Source: Betaproteobacteria bacterium (GTDB lineage Bacteria; Pseudomonadota; Gammaproteobacteria; Burkholderiales; Casimicrobiaceae). From it: a stretch of DNA of 53,647 bases. The stretch's first letter is position 1, and each line of letters opens with the position of its first letter. The notes under the pieces were generated by a model. That model saw only the letters and a program-made list of their open reading frames with translations. It had not been told where the DNA came from and ran no database searches. The position numbers and the translations under genes are program-made. This document shows positions 30,018 to 42,015 of the stretch, in pieces. The DNA lies in contig JAOUIA010000022.1 of NCBI GenBank assembly GCA_029884335.1, positions 1 to 53,647 on the forward strand, read 5' to 3'.

Positions 30018-30132
30018 CGCAACTCCTCCAGCTGTTGTCGCCGGGGATTCTACGGCCGCCGGCGGAACTTGACGCGGGAGCCCGGATTGGCCATCGTGCG
30101 CGCTCCCCAACGCATCGTGAGAGAGTCAGCCC

Positions 30133-30561
30133 ATGAAAGTCCTGTCCGCCGTCCTCGCCGCGCTCGCCCTCGGCGTTCTGGTCAACCTCCCGGCGGCGGC
30201 CCAGTCGGCGCCGGGCGCGAAGGAGCGCGTCATCGTCCAGGTCAGCACGCCCGAGCCGCGGATGTGGAACCAGGCGCTCAACTACGTCGAGAACCTGCAG
30301 GACCTCTACGGCAAGGACAACGTCGAGGTCGAGATCATCGCGCTCGGCTGGGGCATCGACATGCTCAAGTTCGACTCGGCGCTCGCCACGCGCGTCGCGG
30401 ACTCGACGAAACGCGGCGCGAGGATTTCCGCCTGCGAGGTGACGATGGGCCGGCGGAAGCTCACGAAGCAGGACATGCTGCCCGACATCGGCTACGTGCC
30501 GGCGGGGCTGGGGCAGATCATCAAGCGCCAGAAGGAAGGCTGGTCGTACATCAGCGGGTGA
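30133..30561 (+). CDS. Secreted DsrE/DsrF-like protein
   Basis: A 142-aa protein with a signal peptide (MKVLSAVLAALALGVLVNLPAAAQS). The rest resembles the DsrE/YchN fold: RVIVQVSTPEPRMWNQALNYVENLQDLYG, VEIIALGWGIDMLKFDS, RGARISACEVTMGRRKL. The Cys in ISACEVTM is at the place of the functional Cys of sulfur-carrier DsrE proteins. Its role is unknown; it may take part in periplasmic sulfur handling. Confidence 0.8.
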   Translation: MKVLSAVLAALALGVLVNLPAAAQSAPGAKERVIVQVSTPEPRMWNQALNYVENLQDLYGKDNVEVEIIALGWGIDMLKFDSALATRVADSTKRGARISACEVTMGRRKLTKQDMLPDIGYVPAGLGQIIKRQKEGWSYISG

Positions 30562-30577
30562 AGCTGCCCGCCGCCGT

Positions 30578-31003
30578 TCACTCGTCCGCGACTCTCCTGC
30601 GGCCGGCCTTCGTCTCGCCGCGCCTGACCTTGGCCTCCACGCGCCGCCGCTGCGATCCCTTCGTCGGCCGCGTCGGCCGGCGCGCAGGCGCGACGTAGGC
30701 CGCCTTCTCGACCAGCTCGGAGAGCCGCGCGAGCGCGTCCTCGCGATTCCTCTCCTGGCTGCGATGGCGCTGCGCCTTGATGACGACCACGCCCTCGCTG
30801 GTGATCCGCTGATCGCCGCACTGGAGCAGCCGGTCCTTGACCGCCTGCGGCAGCGAGGACGCACGGATGTCGTAGCGCAAGTGCAGCGCGGTCGACACCT
30901 TGTTGACGTTCTGGCCGCCCGCGCCCTGTGCGCGCACCGCCGACCACTCGACCTCGTCGGGGTCGATGCGGATCGCGCCGGGCGGGCGTGGCGAAGCGGG
31001 CAC
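30578..31003 (-). CDS. arfB: Alternative ribosome-rescue peptidyl-tRNA hydrolase ArfB
   Basis: A 141-aa protein with the release-factor GGQ motif in RAQGAGGQNVNKVSTALHLRYD (about 24-45) and the basic C-terminal tail (VEAKVRRGETKAGRRR) that enters the empty mRNA channel of stalled ribosomes. GTG start at 31003, 4 bp after the hpnE stop. It backs up the tmRNA/SmpB system, whose smpB gene is also in this window. Confidence 0.92.
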   Translation of the reverse strand: MPASPRPPGAIRIDPDEVEWSAVRAQGAGGQNVNKVSTALHLRYDIRASSLPQAVKDRLLQCGDQRITSEGVVVIKAQRHRSQERNREDALARLSELVEKAAYVAPARRPTRPTKGSQRRRVEAKVRRGETKAGRRRVADE

Positions 31004-31007
31004 GGCG

Positions 31008-32321
31008 TCAGGCGGCCAGTGCGCGAGCCGCGGCCAGGCCGCTGCGCACCGCCGCCTCGAGCGTGGCAGGGTACTCGGCGTCGATCCAGTCGCCGGCGAG
31101 CGCGGCGCGCGGGTGCGGGAGGAGCGACGGCGCGCGCGCACGGTGGGGCGTGCAGGCGTAGGTCGCGCGCCGCTCGACGATCGCCTGCGACCAGGCCAGC
31201 GGCGGAAGCCCGGGCAGCAGGCGGCGCAGCTGCGCGTCGCACGCGGCGCCGAGTTCCGGCGCGGCGAGCGCGTCGTGCGGTCCGCTCGCGCTGATCACCA
31301 CCGAGACGAGCTGCGCGAGCGCGGGACGCGACGCGTCGGGCGCGGCGCGCGCGAGCACGTCGGGACGGTCGAACGCCCATTGCCCCGGGGCATCGTCGAG
31401 CCGCGCGATCCGCGCGGGCAGCGCGACGGGTGCGCCGTAGCCCAGCCACGCCGTGGCGATCGGTTCGTAGCCGAGTTGCGCCGCGGCCGCGGCGGCATGC
31501 GCGAGCGCCGGGACGTCGCCGATCGCGGAGGCGAGCTGGTGCGGGCCGACGGCGACGACCACGGCATCGTGCCGCTCTCGCGACCCCGCGACTTCGAGGG
31601 ACACGCCATCGTCGGCGATGGCGGCCACGCGAGCGGCCGTGCGCAGCCGCACGCTGCCGCCGCGCGCGGCCACGAGGCGCAAGGCCGCCTCGGGGTAGAG
31701 CGCGGTGAGGTCGGTCGCGGCGATCAGGTAGTCGCTCGCGCCCCCGTCGGCGGCGAACGCGGCACGCAGCACGTTGGCGAAGACCTGCGCGCACGCGCGC
31801 TCGGGCGCCGTGTTGAGCGCCGCGAGGCACAGCGGCCCCCACAGCGCGCGCTCGGCGGCGCGCGGCCCGCTCGCACACAGCTGTGCGACCGTGGTGCCCG
31901 GGGTGACGCGGAATCCTCCCGCGCGCAGGCGCGCGAACCAGCGCGCGGTGGCCAACCTGTCGGCGAACGACATCCCGCGCGCGCGCAGCAACCCGGCGGC
32001 GAGCCCGAACGGAGCGGGCAGGTGACGCGCCCGCATCGCGAAGCCTTCCCCCGCGGGAACCACGGCCAGCGGCGTGCGCGCGAGCAGCCCGCGCTCGCCG
32101 TCGCCGCCGTGCACCAGGGCGAGCTGGGCGCGCACCTGCTCGTACGCGCCGAGCAGGAGGTGCTGCCCGTTGTCGAGCGGCAGGCCGTCGCGCACGACCC
32201 GCCGTGCGCGGCCGCCGGGAACCGCCGCGGCTTCGAACACGGTCACCGCGCAGCCGCGCTCGGCGAGCGCGACGGCCGCCGCGCAGCCGGCCCAGCCGGC
32301 GCCGACGACGGCGACCCGCAT
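31008..32321 (-). CDS. hpnE: Hydroxysqualene dehydroxylase HpnE
   Basis: A 437-aa FAD-dependent amine oxidase-like protein. The dinucleotide fold VAVVGAGWAGCAAAVALAERG opens the chain, then FEAAAVPGGRARR and LDNGQHLLLGAYE. The C-terminus contains ALAGDWIDAEYPATLEAAVRSGLAAA. With HpnC and HpnD it converts farnesyl diphosphate to squalene for hopanoids. The start MRVAVVGAGW at 32321 is preferred to the upstream ATG at 32348. It is separated from hpnD by a tandem repeat. Confidence 0.92.
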   Translation of the reverse strand: MRVAVVGAGWAGCAAAVALAERGCAVTVFEAAAVPGGRARRVVRDGLPLDNGQHLLLGAYEQVRAQLALVHGGDGERGLLARTPLAVVPAGEGFAMRARHLPAPFGLAAGLLRARGMSFADRLATARWFARLRAGGFRVTPGTTVAQLCASGPRAAERALWGPLCLAALNTAPERACAQVFANVLRAAFAADGGASDYLIAATDLTALYPEAALRLVAARGGSVRLRTAARVAAIADDGVSLEVAGSRERHDAVVVAVGPHQLASAIGDVPALAHAAAAAAQLGYEPIATAWLGYGAPVALPARIARLDDAPGQWAFDRPDVLARAAPDASRPALAQLVSVVISASGPHDALAAPELGAACDAQLRRLLPGLPPLAWSQAIVERRATYACTPHRARAPSLLPHPRAALAGDWIDAEYPATLEAAVRSGLAAARALAA

Positions 32322-32390
32322 CACTGGACCGCCCTCGGCGCTGCGCACTCCGGGGATCGTTTGCCCTTGGCTCGGCCCGGCGGACGCGCG

Positions 32391-32769
32391 CTCCCCTCGC
32401 CCCGCGGAAGCGGGGAGGGAGCGGCGCGAGCAGCCGGCGAGGGGCCCCGCGAAGCGGGGATCGACGGCAAAAGCGAGTCGCCGCAGCCCGCCGACTCGCG
32501 ACGCTGCGGGTCCGCGCTGCCCGTGCGGAGGCGGGGTCGGGGGTGAGGGCTCGTGCTCCCCTCGCCCCGCGGAAGCGGGGAGGGAGCGGCGCGAGCAGCC
32601 GGCGAGGGGCCCCGCAAAGCGGGGATCGACGGCAAGAGCGAGTCGCCGCAGCCCGCCGACTCGCGACGCTGCGGGTCCGCGCTGCCCGTGCGGAGGCGGG
32701 GTCGGGGGTGAGGGCTCGTGCTCCCCTCGCCCCGCGGAAGCGGGGAGAGGGGTCGGGGGTGAGGGCTCA
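32391..32769. repeat. 165-bp tandem repeat, two full copies and one partial
   Basis: Units start at 32391, 32556 and 32721, an exact 165-bp period. The first two are complete and differ at very few positions. The third is truncated to its two ends (CTCCCCTCGCCCCGCGGAAG and the GGGTCGGGGGTGAGGG tail). Each contains hairpins of the same family as positions 1-106. It fills the gap between hpnD and hpnE and has no gene. Confidence 0.9.
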
Positions 32770-33600
32770 CGCGAGCAGCGCCGTCTTCCACGCGATCCAG
32801 AGCTTGCGCACCGGCGTGAGCGCGATGCGGCGATCCAGCACGCGGTAGCCGTCGCGCTCGATCTCGGCGAGCAGCGCGCGGTAGATCGCCGCCATGGCGA
32901 GCCCCACGCGCTGCGCGCGGCGTTCGCCGCGCGGCAGCTGCGAGAGCGCGCGCTCGTACCAGTCGCGGGCGCGCTGCACCTGGAACGCCATCAGGGCCGC
33001 GAAGTTGCCGCCCGCGTCGCGCTTGAGGATCTGCGAGGCGGGCACGCCGAAGCGCGCGAGGTCTTCCTGCGGCACGTAGATGCGCCCGCGCATCGCGTCC
33101 TCGCCGACGTCCCGCACGATGTTGGTGAGCTGAAACGCGATGCCGAGGTCGCGCGCGTAGCCCTCGGTGGCCTTGTCCGAATAGCCGAAGATGCGCGCGG
33201 CGAGGAGCCCCACCACGCCCGCGACCCGGTGGCAGTAGCGTTCCAGCGACGCGAAGTCGAGGTAGCGCGTCTGCTCGAGGTCCATCTGCATGCCGTCGAC
33301 GACTGCATGGAAGTGCTCGCGCGGCAGGTCGTGCTCGCGCGCGACGCCGGCGAGCGCGCGCCCGACCGGGTGCTCCGGCGTGCCGTCGAACGCCGCGTCG
33401 ATCTCGCGCCGCCACCATGCGAGCTTGGCCTGCGCCACCGACGGCTCGTGGACATCGTCGACCGCGTCGTCGACCTCGCGGCAGAACGCGTACACCGCGG
33501 TGATCGCGCGCCGCTTCTCCGGCGGCAGGAACAGGAAGCTGTAGTAGAAGCTCGACCCGCTCGCCGCCGCCTTCTGCTGGCAGTACTCGTCCGGGCTCAT
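32767..33600 (-). CDS. hpnD: Presqualene diphosphate synthase HpnD
   Basis: A 277-aa trans-isoprenyl diphosphate synthase. The two Asp-rich motifs are present: YAFCREVDDAVDD (about 38-50) and QLTNIVRDVGEDAMRGRIYVPQEDLARFG. It condenses two farnesyl diphosphates to presqualene diphosphate. It overlaps hpnC by 4 nt (ATGA). The last codons lie at the edge of the tandem repeat. Confidence 0.94.
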   Translation of the reverse strand: MSPDEYCQQKAAASGSSFYYSFLFLPPEKRRAITAVYAFCREVDDAVDDVHEPSVAQAKLAWWRREIDAAFDGTPEHPVGRALAGVAREHDLPREHFHAVVDGMQMDLEQTRYLDFASLERYCHRVAGVVGLLAARIFGYSDKATEGYARDLGIAFQLTNIVRDVGEDAMRGRIYVPQEDLARFGVPASQILKRDAGGNFAALMAFQVQRARDWYERALSQLPRGERRAQRVGLAMAAIYRALLAEIERDGYRVLDRRIALTPVRKLWIAWKTALLA

Positions 33601-34430
33601 GGCATTCCGGGAGCGGGGCGAGCCGGGAACAGCGCGCGGAACGCGACGGCCAGCCAGTCGGCCGTGCGGAGCACCGGCCGCCGCGTGAAGACGTCGCCGC
33701 CGACGCGGTCGATGCGCGCGAGCACGCGGCGCCCGCCGGCGATCACGCCGGCGATCTCGAGCCGCAGCCGCAGCGGCAGCGCACCCAGCAGCGGCCGGCC
33801 TTCGTCGAGCAGCGCGCGGGCACGCGCCGTTTCGTGCGACATCAGGGCCCGCCAGTTGCCGTCGGCGCGACCCTCGGCGATCTGCGCCTCTGTCACGCCG
33901 AAGCGCGCGAGGTCGTCCTGCGGCAGGTAGACGCGCCCCTTCGCCCAGTCGACGGCGACGTCCTGCCAGAAGTTCGTCAGCTGCAGCCCGGTGCAGATCG
34001 CGTCGCTGGCACGCTCGTTGGCGTCGCCGCCGCGGCCGTAGAGCGCGAGCATGAGGCGCCCGACCGGGTTCGCCGAGCGCGCGCAATAGCCGAGCAGCGC
34101 GGGAAGGTCGGCGTAGCGGGTCGTCGTCACGTCCTGGCGAAATGCCCACAGGAGGTCGTGCAGGGGCGCAAGCGGCAGTCCGTGCCCGCGCACGGCTGCG
34201 GCCAGCTCCGGGAACGGCGCGAGCGCGGGGGTTTCGCCCCGTCCGATCGCGTCGAGCGCCTGGCCGAACGCGTCGAGCGCGGACAGCCGCTCGCCGGCGC
34301 TCGCGTCGCCCTCGTCGGCGATGTCGTCGGCGGCGCGCGCGAAGCGGTACACCGCGACGACGGCGGGGCGGATGCGCGCGGGCACGAGCACCGAGGCGAC
34401 CGGGAAGTTCTCGTAGTGGCCGACCGACAT
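33597..34430 (-). CDS. hpnC: Hydroxysqualene synthase HpnC
   Basis: A 277-aa paralogue of HpnD. It has the first Asp-rich motif in YRFARAADDIADEGD and the second in QLTNFWQDVAVDWAKGRVYLPQDDLARFG. HpnC turns presqualene diphosphate into hydroxysqualene. The start MSVGHYENFPVAS at 34430 is typical; the extra 17 codons upstream (to 34481) translate the heptamer repeat and are not real coding sequence. No hopene cyclase gene is in the window. Confidence 0.94.
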   Translation of the reverse strand: MSVGHYENFPVASVLVPARIRPAVVAVYRFARAADDIADEGDASAGERLSALDAFGQALDAIGRGETPALAPFPELAAAVRGHGLPLAPLHDLLWAFRQDVTTTRYADLPALLGYCARSANPVGRLMLALYGRGGDANERASDAICTGLQLTNFWQDVAVDWAKGRVYLPQDDLARFGVTEAQIAEGRADGNWRALMSHETARARALLDEGRPLLGALPLRLRLEIAGVIAGGRRVLARIDRVGGDVFTRRPVLRTADWLAVAFRALFPARPAPGMP

Positions 34431-34432
34431 GA

Positions 34433-34535
34433 CAGGGGACAGGGAACAGGGAACAGGGAACAGGCAAAAGCGTTCGCGCATCCGCGAGGGGCTCAGGGGT
34501 CGCTGCGGCCCCTGTTGCCTGTTGCCTGTTCCCTG
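34433..34535. repeat. Heptamer repeats in inverted arrangement
   Basis: Five CAGGGAA-type heptamers run head to tail at 34433-34467 and four in reverse orientation (TTGCCTG/TTCCCTG) at 34509-34535. The two arrays could pair into a stem around a 41-bp middle. They sit between divergent hpnC and tRNA-Leu. Confidence 0.8.
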
Positions 34536-34540
34536 AATGC

Positions 34541-34546
34541 TATACT
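34541..34546 (+). promoter_or_regulatory. -10 box of tRNA-Leu
   Basis: TATACT lies 19 bp before the tRNA-Leu 5' end, a suitable distance for a -10 element. The -35 is uncertain: TTGCCT copies from the heptamer array fall 13 or 20 bp upstream, off the optimum. Confidence 0.45.
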
Positions 34547-34565
34547 GCGCCGCTTTGCCGCGGCC

Positions 34566-34654
<89 letters not shown>

Positions 34655-34722
34655 CGGTCCGCGTCGCGTCCCTGCGCCCTTCCTGCGGCGCGGCCGACCC
34701 CAAGCAAGGAACACTGCAAGCG

Positions 34723-36036
34723 ATGGCAACGACCCTGGAAACCACGGGCCAGCTGGAGCGGCGCCTCAACGTCGCAGTGCCGCTGGGCGAGATCGATGGC
34801 GAGGTGCGCAAGCGCCTGTCGCGGCTGGCGAAGACGGTGAAGGTCGCGGGGTTCCGCCCCGGCCACGTGCCGATGAAGCTCGTCGCGCAGCAGTACGGAC
34901 CGCAGGTGCGCTCGGACGTGATCTCCGACGCCGTGCAGAAGAGCTTCAGCGACGCCGTGCGCGAGCAGAACCTGCGCGTGGCGGGCTACCCGCGGATCGA
35001 GCCGCGCCAGGACGGAGCTTCGGCGGACGCGCTCGAGTTCTCCGCCGTGTTCGAGGTCTACCCCGACGTCGCCCTCGGCGACCCGGCGCAGATCGCCATC
35101 GACCGCCCGCAGGTCGAAGTGACCGCGGCCGACGTCGATCGCACGATCGAGGTGCTGCGCAAGCAGCGGGCGACCTGGCGCGCCGCGGCGCGGCCGGCAG
35201 CGCAGGGCGACCGCGCGATCGTCGACTTCACCGGCACCATCGACGGCGCCGAGTTCCCCGGCGGCCAGGCGAAGGACTTTCCCATCCTGCTCGGCGAGGG
35301 CCGCATGCTGCCCGAGTTCGAGGCCGCGCTCGCCGGCATGAGCGCGGGCGAGTCGAAGACGTTCACGCTCACGTTCCCCGCCGACTACCACGGCAAGGAA
35401 GTGGCCGGGAAGGCCGCGCAGTTCGCGCTGACGCTGAAGGACCTGACCGAGCCGGTGCTGCCGGTGCTCGACGACGAGTTCGCGCGCGCGTTCGGCGTGC
35501 GCAGCGGCAGGGTGGAAGACCTGCGCGCCGAGGTCGAGGCCAACCTGAGGCTCGAGCTCAAGCGCAAGGTCGAGGGCGTGCTCAAGGACCAGGCGTTCGG
35601 GGGCCTGCGCTCGCTGGCGAACTTCCCGCTGCCGAAGTCGCTGATCGACATCGAGGCGCGGGGCATGATGGAGCGCATGGCGCGCGACCTCGTGCAGCAG
35701 GGCATGAAGGCCGAGGACCTGAAGCTCGGCCCCGAGATGTTCCGCGCGCAGGCCGAGAACCGCGTGGCGCTGGGCCTCGTGGTCGGCGAGCTGGTGCGCG
35801 TGCACGGCCTCGCGGCGCAGCCCGAGCAGGTCAAGGCGATGGTCGCGGAGAGCGCGCAGACCTACGAGCAGCCCGAGGCGGTCGTGCGCTGGCACTACGA
35901 GAAGCCGGAGCGGCTCGCCGAGTTCGAGGCGCTGGCCGTCGAGCGCAACGTCGTCGACTGGGTGCTCGCGCGCGCCCGTGTCGTCGACAAGCCGACCACG
36001 TTCGAAGCGCTGATGGGCCCCGCGCGGGGCCGCTGA
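34723..36036 (+). CDS. tig: Trigger factor
   Basis: A 437-aa ribosome-associated chaperone. The N-terminal ribosome-binding domain (1-115) has the signature [19 protein letters not shown]. The FKBP-like PPIase domain is at about 155-245 ([44 protein letters not shown]). The rest is the helical chaperone domain. The gene opens the tig-clpP-clpX-lon protein quality-control cluster. Confidence 0.97.
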   Translation: MATTLETTGQLERRLNVAVPLGEIDGEVRKRLSRLAKTVKVAGFRPGHVPMKLVAQQYGPQVRSDVISDAVQKSFSDAVREQNLRVAGYPRIEPRQDGASADALEFSAVFEVYPDVALGDPAQIAIDRPQVEVTAADVDRTIEVLRKQRATWRAAARPAAQGDRAIVDFTGTIDGAEFPGGQAKDFPILLGEGRMLPEFEAALAGMSAGESKTFTLTFPADYHGKEVAGKAAQFALTLKDLTEPVLPVLDDEFARAFGVRSGRVEDLRAEVEANLRLELKRKVEGVLKDQAFGGLRSLANFPLPKSLIDIEARGMMERMARDLVQQGMKAEDLKLGPEMFRAQAENRVALGLVVGELVRVHGLAAQPEQVKAMVAESAQTYEQPEAVVRWHYEKPERLAEFEALAVERNVVDWVLARARVVDKPTTFEALMGPARGR

Positions 36037-36042
36037 CGCCCG

Positions 36043-36065
36043 CCCGGCGCCGGCCGGGCGGCGGC
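36043..36065 (+). terminator. GC-rich hairpin after tig
   Basis: Self-complementary GCCCGGC/GCCGGGC arms follow the tig stop codon by a few bases. There is no T-run. It may reduce read-through into clpP, which seems to have its own promoter. Confidence 0.35.
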
Positions 36066-36130
36066 AGGGAGCACGGTCGTCGGGGCGGGCGAGCCGCCCG
36101 GCGGGCGGCGCCTCCGGCGGTAGGCAGGCA

Positions 36131-36160
36131 CTTGACGCGCGCGGCGGCGCGTCCCATCGT
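36131..36160 (+). promoter_or_regulatory. Candidate heat-shock (sigma-32) promoter of clpP
   Basis: CTTGAC at 36131-36136 and CCCAT at 36153-36157 are separated by 16 nt, close to the sigma-32 pattern (CTTGAAA, then CCCCAT). It lies about 50 nt before the clpP start. A nearly identical arrangement precedes lon. Assignment is by eye. Confidence 0.45.
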
Positions 36161-36209
36161 TGACGAAACAGCGCCCGGCCCCGCGCCGGGCGCGACCCCT
36201 GGAAGGCAC

Positions 36210-36821
36210 ATGGAAGAGACGACGGCGCTGGGACTGGTCCCGATGGTGATCGAGCAGAGCGGACGCGGCGAGCGCGCGTACGACATCTACTCGCGCCTGC
36301 TCAAGGAACGCGTCGTGTTCCTGGTGGGACCGGTGAACGACTCGGCGGCGAACCTCATCGTCGCGCAGATGCTGTTCCTCGAGTCCGAGAACCCGGACAA
36401 GGACATCCACTTCTACATCAATTCCCCGGGCGGCTCGGTGTCCGCCGGCATGGCGATCTTCGACACCATGCAGTTCATCAAGCCGGACGTCTCGACGCTC
36501 TGCGTCGGGATGGCGGCGTCGATGGGCGCGTTCCTGCTCGCGGCGGGGGCGAAGGGGAAGCGCTACGCGCTGCCCAATTCGACGGTGATGATCCACCAGC
36601 CCTCGGGCGGGTTCCAGGGCCAGGTCTCGGACATCGAGCGCCACGCCCAGTTCGTGATCGACCTCAAGAAGCGGTTCATCACGCTGATGGCGCAGTTCAC
36701 CGGCCGGTCGGTCGAGCAGGTCGAGCGCGACCACGACCGCGACAATTTCCTCTGGGCCGAGGCCGCGCGGGAGTACGGCATCGTCGACAAGGTCTTGCAA
36801 AAGCGGGCGACGGGCGCGTAA
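36210..36821 (+). CDS. clpP: ATP-dependent Clp protease proteolytic subunit
   Basis: A 203-aa serine protease that forms the 14-mer chamber used by ClpX and ClpA. The catalytic Ser is in [14 protein letters not shown] (residue 104) and the His in MIHQPSGG (residue 129); the third residue, Asp, is in the C-terminal part ([19 protein letters not shown]). ATG 36210 follows a GGAAGG box; an upstream TTG frame at 36132 reads through the promoter and is not supported. Confidence 0.97.
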   Translation: MEETTALGLVPMVIEQSGRGERAYDIYSRLLKERVVFLVGPVNDSAANLIVAQMLFLESENPDKDIHFYINSPGGSVSAGMAIFDTMQFIKPDVSTLCVGMAASMGAFLLAAGAKGKRYALPNSTVMIHQPSGGFQGQVSDIERHAQFVIDLKKRFITLMAQFTGRSVEQVERDHDRDNFLWAEAAREYGIVDKVLQKRATGA

Positions 36822-36855
36822 AGTCGCCCTGCGCCAACCCGTCCCAGGTCCTTGA

Positions 36856-38124
<1,269 letters not shown>

Positions 38125-38288
38125 TCAAGCGCAGGGTCTTTCGGGTCCTGCCCCGCGGTCGGCGCCGGCCGGCCGTCCCGCGTTGAGAGGGGGGGCGCCC
38201 CTGCCGGTAAACCGTTTTAGCTCGCGCCGGGAACCCCCGGTGGCGTTTGCTACTCTGGGCATGCTTCCGCCGGAACAGGCTCCGGCGC

Positions 38289-38317
38289 CTTGACTCCGTC
38301 CTGCGTCGGCCCCAACT
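38289..38317 (+). promoter_or_regulatory. Candidate heat-shock (sigma-32) promoter of lon
   Basis: CTTGAC (38289-38294) and CCCCAACT (38310-38317) have the same 16-nt distance from CTTGAC to CCCA as the element before clpP. It lies 30 nt before the lon ATG. In E. coli both lon and clpP are sigma-32 genes, which supports the reading. The rest of the 223-bp gap after clpX shows only GC-rich hairpins. Confidence 0.4.
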
Positions 38318-38347
38318 GGGCAGCCAGGGCTCCTGCACTGGAACGAG

Positions 38348-40801
<2,454 letters not shown>

Positions 40802-40804
<3 letters not shown>

Positions 40805-41072
40805 GGCCTGTTCACGCTATGGCCGCGCGCGCGAGCGGGCCCTTGGGCGTGTCCATCGCGACGCTCGCCGCCGCGAAGACCGGGTGTCTTCGCAAGGCGA
40901 GCAACAATGAGGGGCGCGCCCAGGGGCCCGCTCCCTTCGGGTTGCGGCTGGAAAGGCCATGCGCGGTGTTGCGAAGCCTCGCCGGGTTCCCGACCCGCCT
41001 TCGGCTTCGCGCCTGGCGCATGGCCTTTCCAGCTTCGCAACGCGCACGTGTCCATAGCGTGAATAGGCCCTA
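40802..41072. mobile_element. MITE-like element with TA flanks and internal hairpins
   Basis: Terminal inverted repeats of 19 bp, 40804-40822 (GGGCCTGTTCACGCTATGG) and 41052-41070, differ at one base and are flanked by TA on each side, consistent with a TA target duplication (IS630/mariner or IS5-type ends). Inside are two large folds: 40833-40933 (17-bp arms with a second nested stem at 40863-40902) and 40947-41033 (perfect 18-bp arms, inner GCGAAGCC/GGCTTCGC and CGGGT/ACCCG). No transposase frame fits, so it would be non-autonomous. Confidence 0.7.
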
Positions 41073-41096
41073 ATCCGCGGCGCCGCCGACGCGACG

Positions 41097-41131
41097 GGGC
41101 CGGCCGCGAGCCGGCCCTGTCGTTTCTTGCG
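41097..41131 (+). terminator. Probable lon terminator
   Basis: GGGCCGGC (41097-41104) pairs with GCCGGCCC (41110-41117) over a CGCGA loop, then TGTCGTTTCTTG. It lies past the MITE-like element, so it was probably the original terminator of lon before that element inserted. Confidence 0.55.
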
Positions 41132-41239
41132 CGGGGCCGGATGCGCGAGTGTCGCGCAGTCAGGCGCTTGCGCGCGCAACCGCACGCCGCTTCGCAGCGG
41201 CGCCGTGGCCCGAGCCCTCGGGCGGGAGCGCGGCGCGTA

Positions 41240-41269
41240 TTGACACGGCGAAAACGCGAGCGCTATATG
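41240..41269 (+). promoter_or_regulatory. Sigma-70 promoter of hupB
   Basis: TTGACA at 41240-41245 is an exact -35 consensus. TATATG at 41264-41269 (or CTATAT one base earlier) is 17-18 bp downstream. The expected transcript start, about 41276, gives a leader of about 75 nt for hupB. Confidence 0.8.
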
Positions 41270-41350
41270 GTTGCTTTTCGCCCAGGGCGACGCCGCGCGC
41301 AAGCCGCCGACCGCGCGAGGCGCCAGACAAGCTGCCGAAGGGGGGAACAA

Positions 41351-41623
41351 GTGAACAAGTCCGAGCTGATCGACGCCGTCGCGCGCCACGCCGACATCTC
41401 CAAGGCCGCCGCGGGGCGCGCGATCGACGCGCTCGTCGGCTCCATCAAGGAGTCGCTGCGCAAGGGCGACATGGTGACGCTGGTGGGTTTCGGCTCGTTC
41501 TACGTCGGCAAGCGCAGCGCGCGCTCCGGGCGCAACCCGCGCACCGGCGCGACGATCGACATCGGCGAGGCGAAGGTCCCGAAATTCCGGGCTGGCAAGG
41601 AGCTCAAGGATTCGCTAAACTAG
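41351..41623 (+). CDS. hupB: HU-family DNA-binding protein (HU-beta)
   Basis: A 90-aa nucleoid protein. [28 protein letters not shown], the [21 protein letters not shown] arm and [16 protein letters not shown] are typical of HU. The start is GTG at 41351, preceded by AAGGGGGG. A position after lon is the standard one. It differs from ihfA in this window by its shorter C-terminus. Confidence 0.97.
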   Translation: MNKSELIDAVARHADISKAAAGRAIDALVGSIKESLRKGDMVTLVGFGSFYVGKRSARSGRNPRTGATIDIGEAKVPKFRAGKELKDSLN

Positions 41624-41676
41624 CGTTTTCTCGCCGTCGGGGCATTTTCCCGGACAAACGGGGATTCCGGCGGGTC

Positions 41677-41752
41677 GGGTGCTTAGCTCAGCCGGTAGAG
41701 CGTCGCCCTTACAAGGCGAATGTCGGGAGTTCGATCCTCTCAGCACCCACCA
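41677..41752 (+). tRNA. tRNA-Val (TAC)
   Basis: A 76-nt tRNA with encoded CCA. The acceptor stem GGGTGCT/AGCACCC is perfect. The anticodon arm TCGCC-CTTACAA-GGCGA gives TAC. It follows hupB by 53 bp. Confidence 0.96.
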
Positions 41753-41855
41753 GCAGTCGCGGCGGCGCCGGCAGGGTTGGGCAGCGCGAAGCCCGGTGGA
41801 CGCCACGGTCGCCCGGGCGCGTTCCGAGGCAGTTCGTGGTTCGATTACGTGGTTC

Positions 41856-41932
41856 GGAGTGGTAGTTCAGTTGGTTAGAATACCGGCCTGTCACGCCGGG
41901 GGTCGCGGGTTCGAGTCCCGTCCACTCCGCCA
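41856..41932 (+). tRNA. tRNA-Asp (GTC)
   Basis: A 77-nt tRNA with encoded CCA. The acceptor stem GGAGTGG/CCACTCC is perfect. The anticodon arm CCGGC-CTGTCAC-GCCGG gives GTC. A terminator follows at once. Confidence 0.96.
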
Positions 41933-41943
41933 GATTCCAAACG

Positions 41944-41971
41944 AAAGGGCGAACTTCGGTTCGCCCTTTTT
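41944..41971 (+). terminator. Rho-independent terminator after tRNA-Asp
   Basis: An 11-bp perfect stem (AAAGGGCGAAC, 41944-41954, with GTTCGCCCTTT, 41959-41969), a stable TTCG tetraloop and a T5 run (41967-41971). Confidence 0.93.
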
Positions 41972-42015
41972 GACATGAGGGCGCAGCGCCCCGGAAGGGG
42001 CGGCGCACGCACGCG

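Noticed and set aside
34431-34481. N-terminal extension of hpnC to 34481
   Set aside because: The added residues translate the heptamer repeats (FPVPCSLSPV); the conserved start is MSVGHYENFP at 34430.
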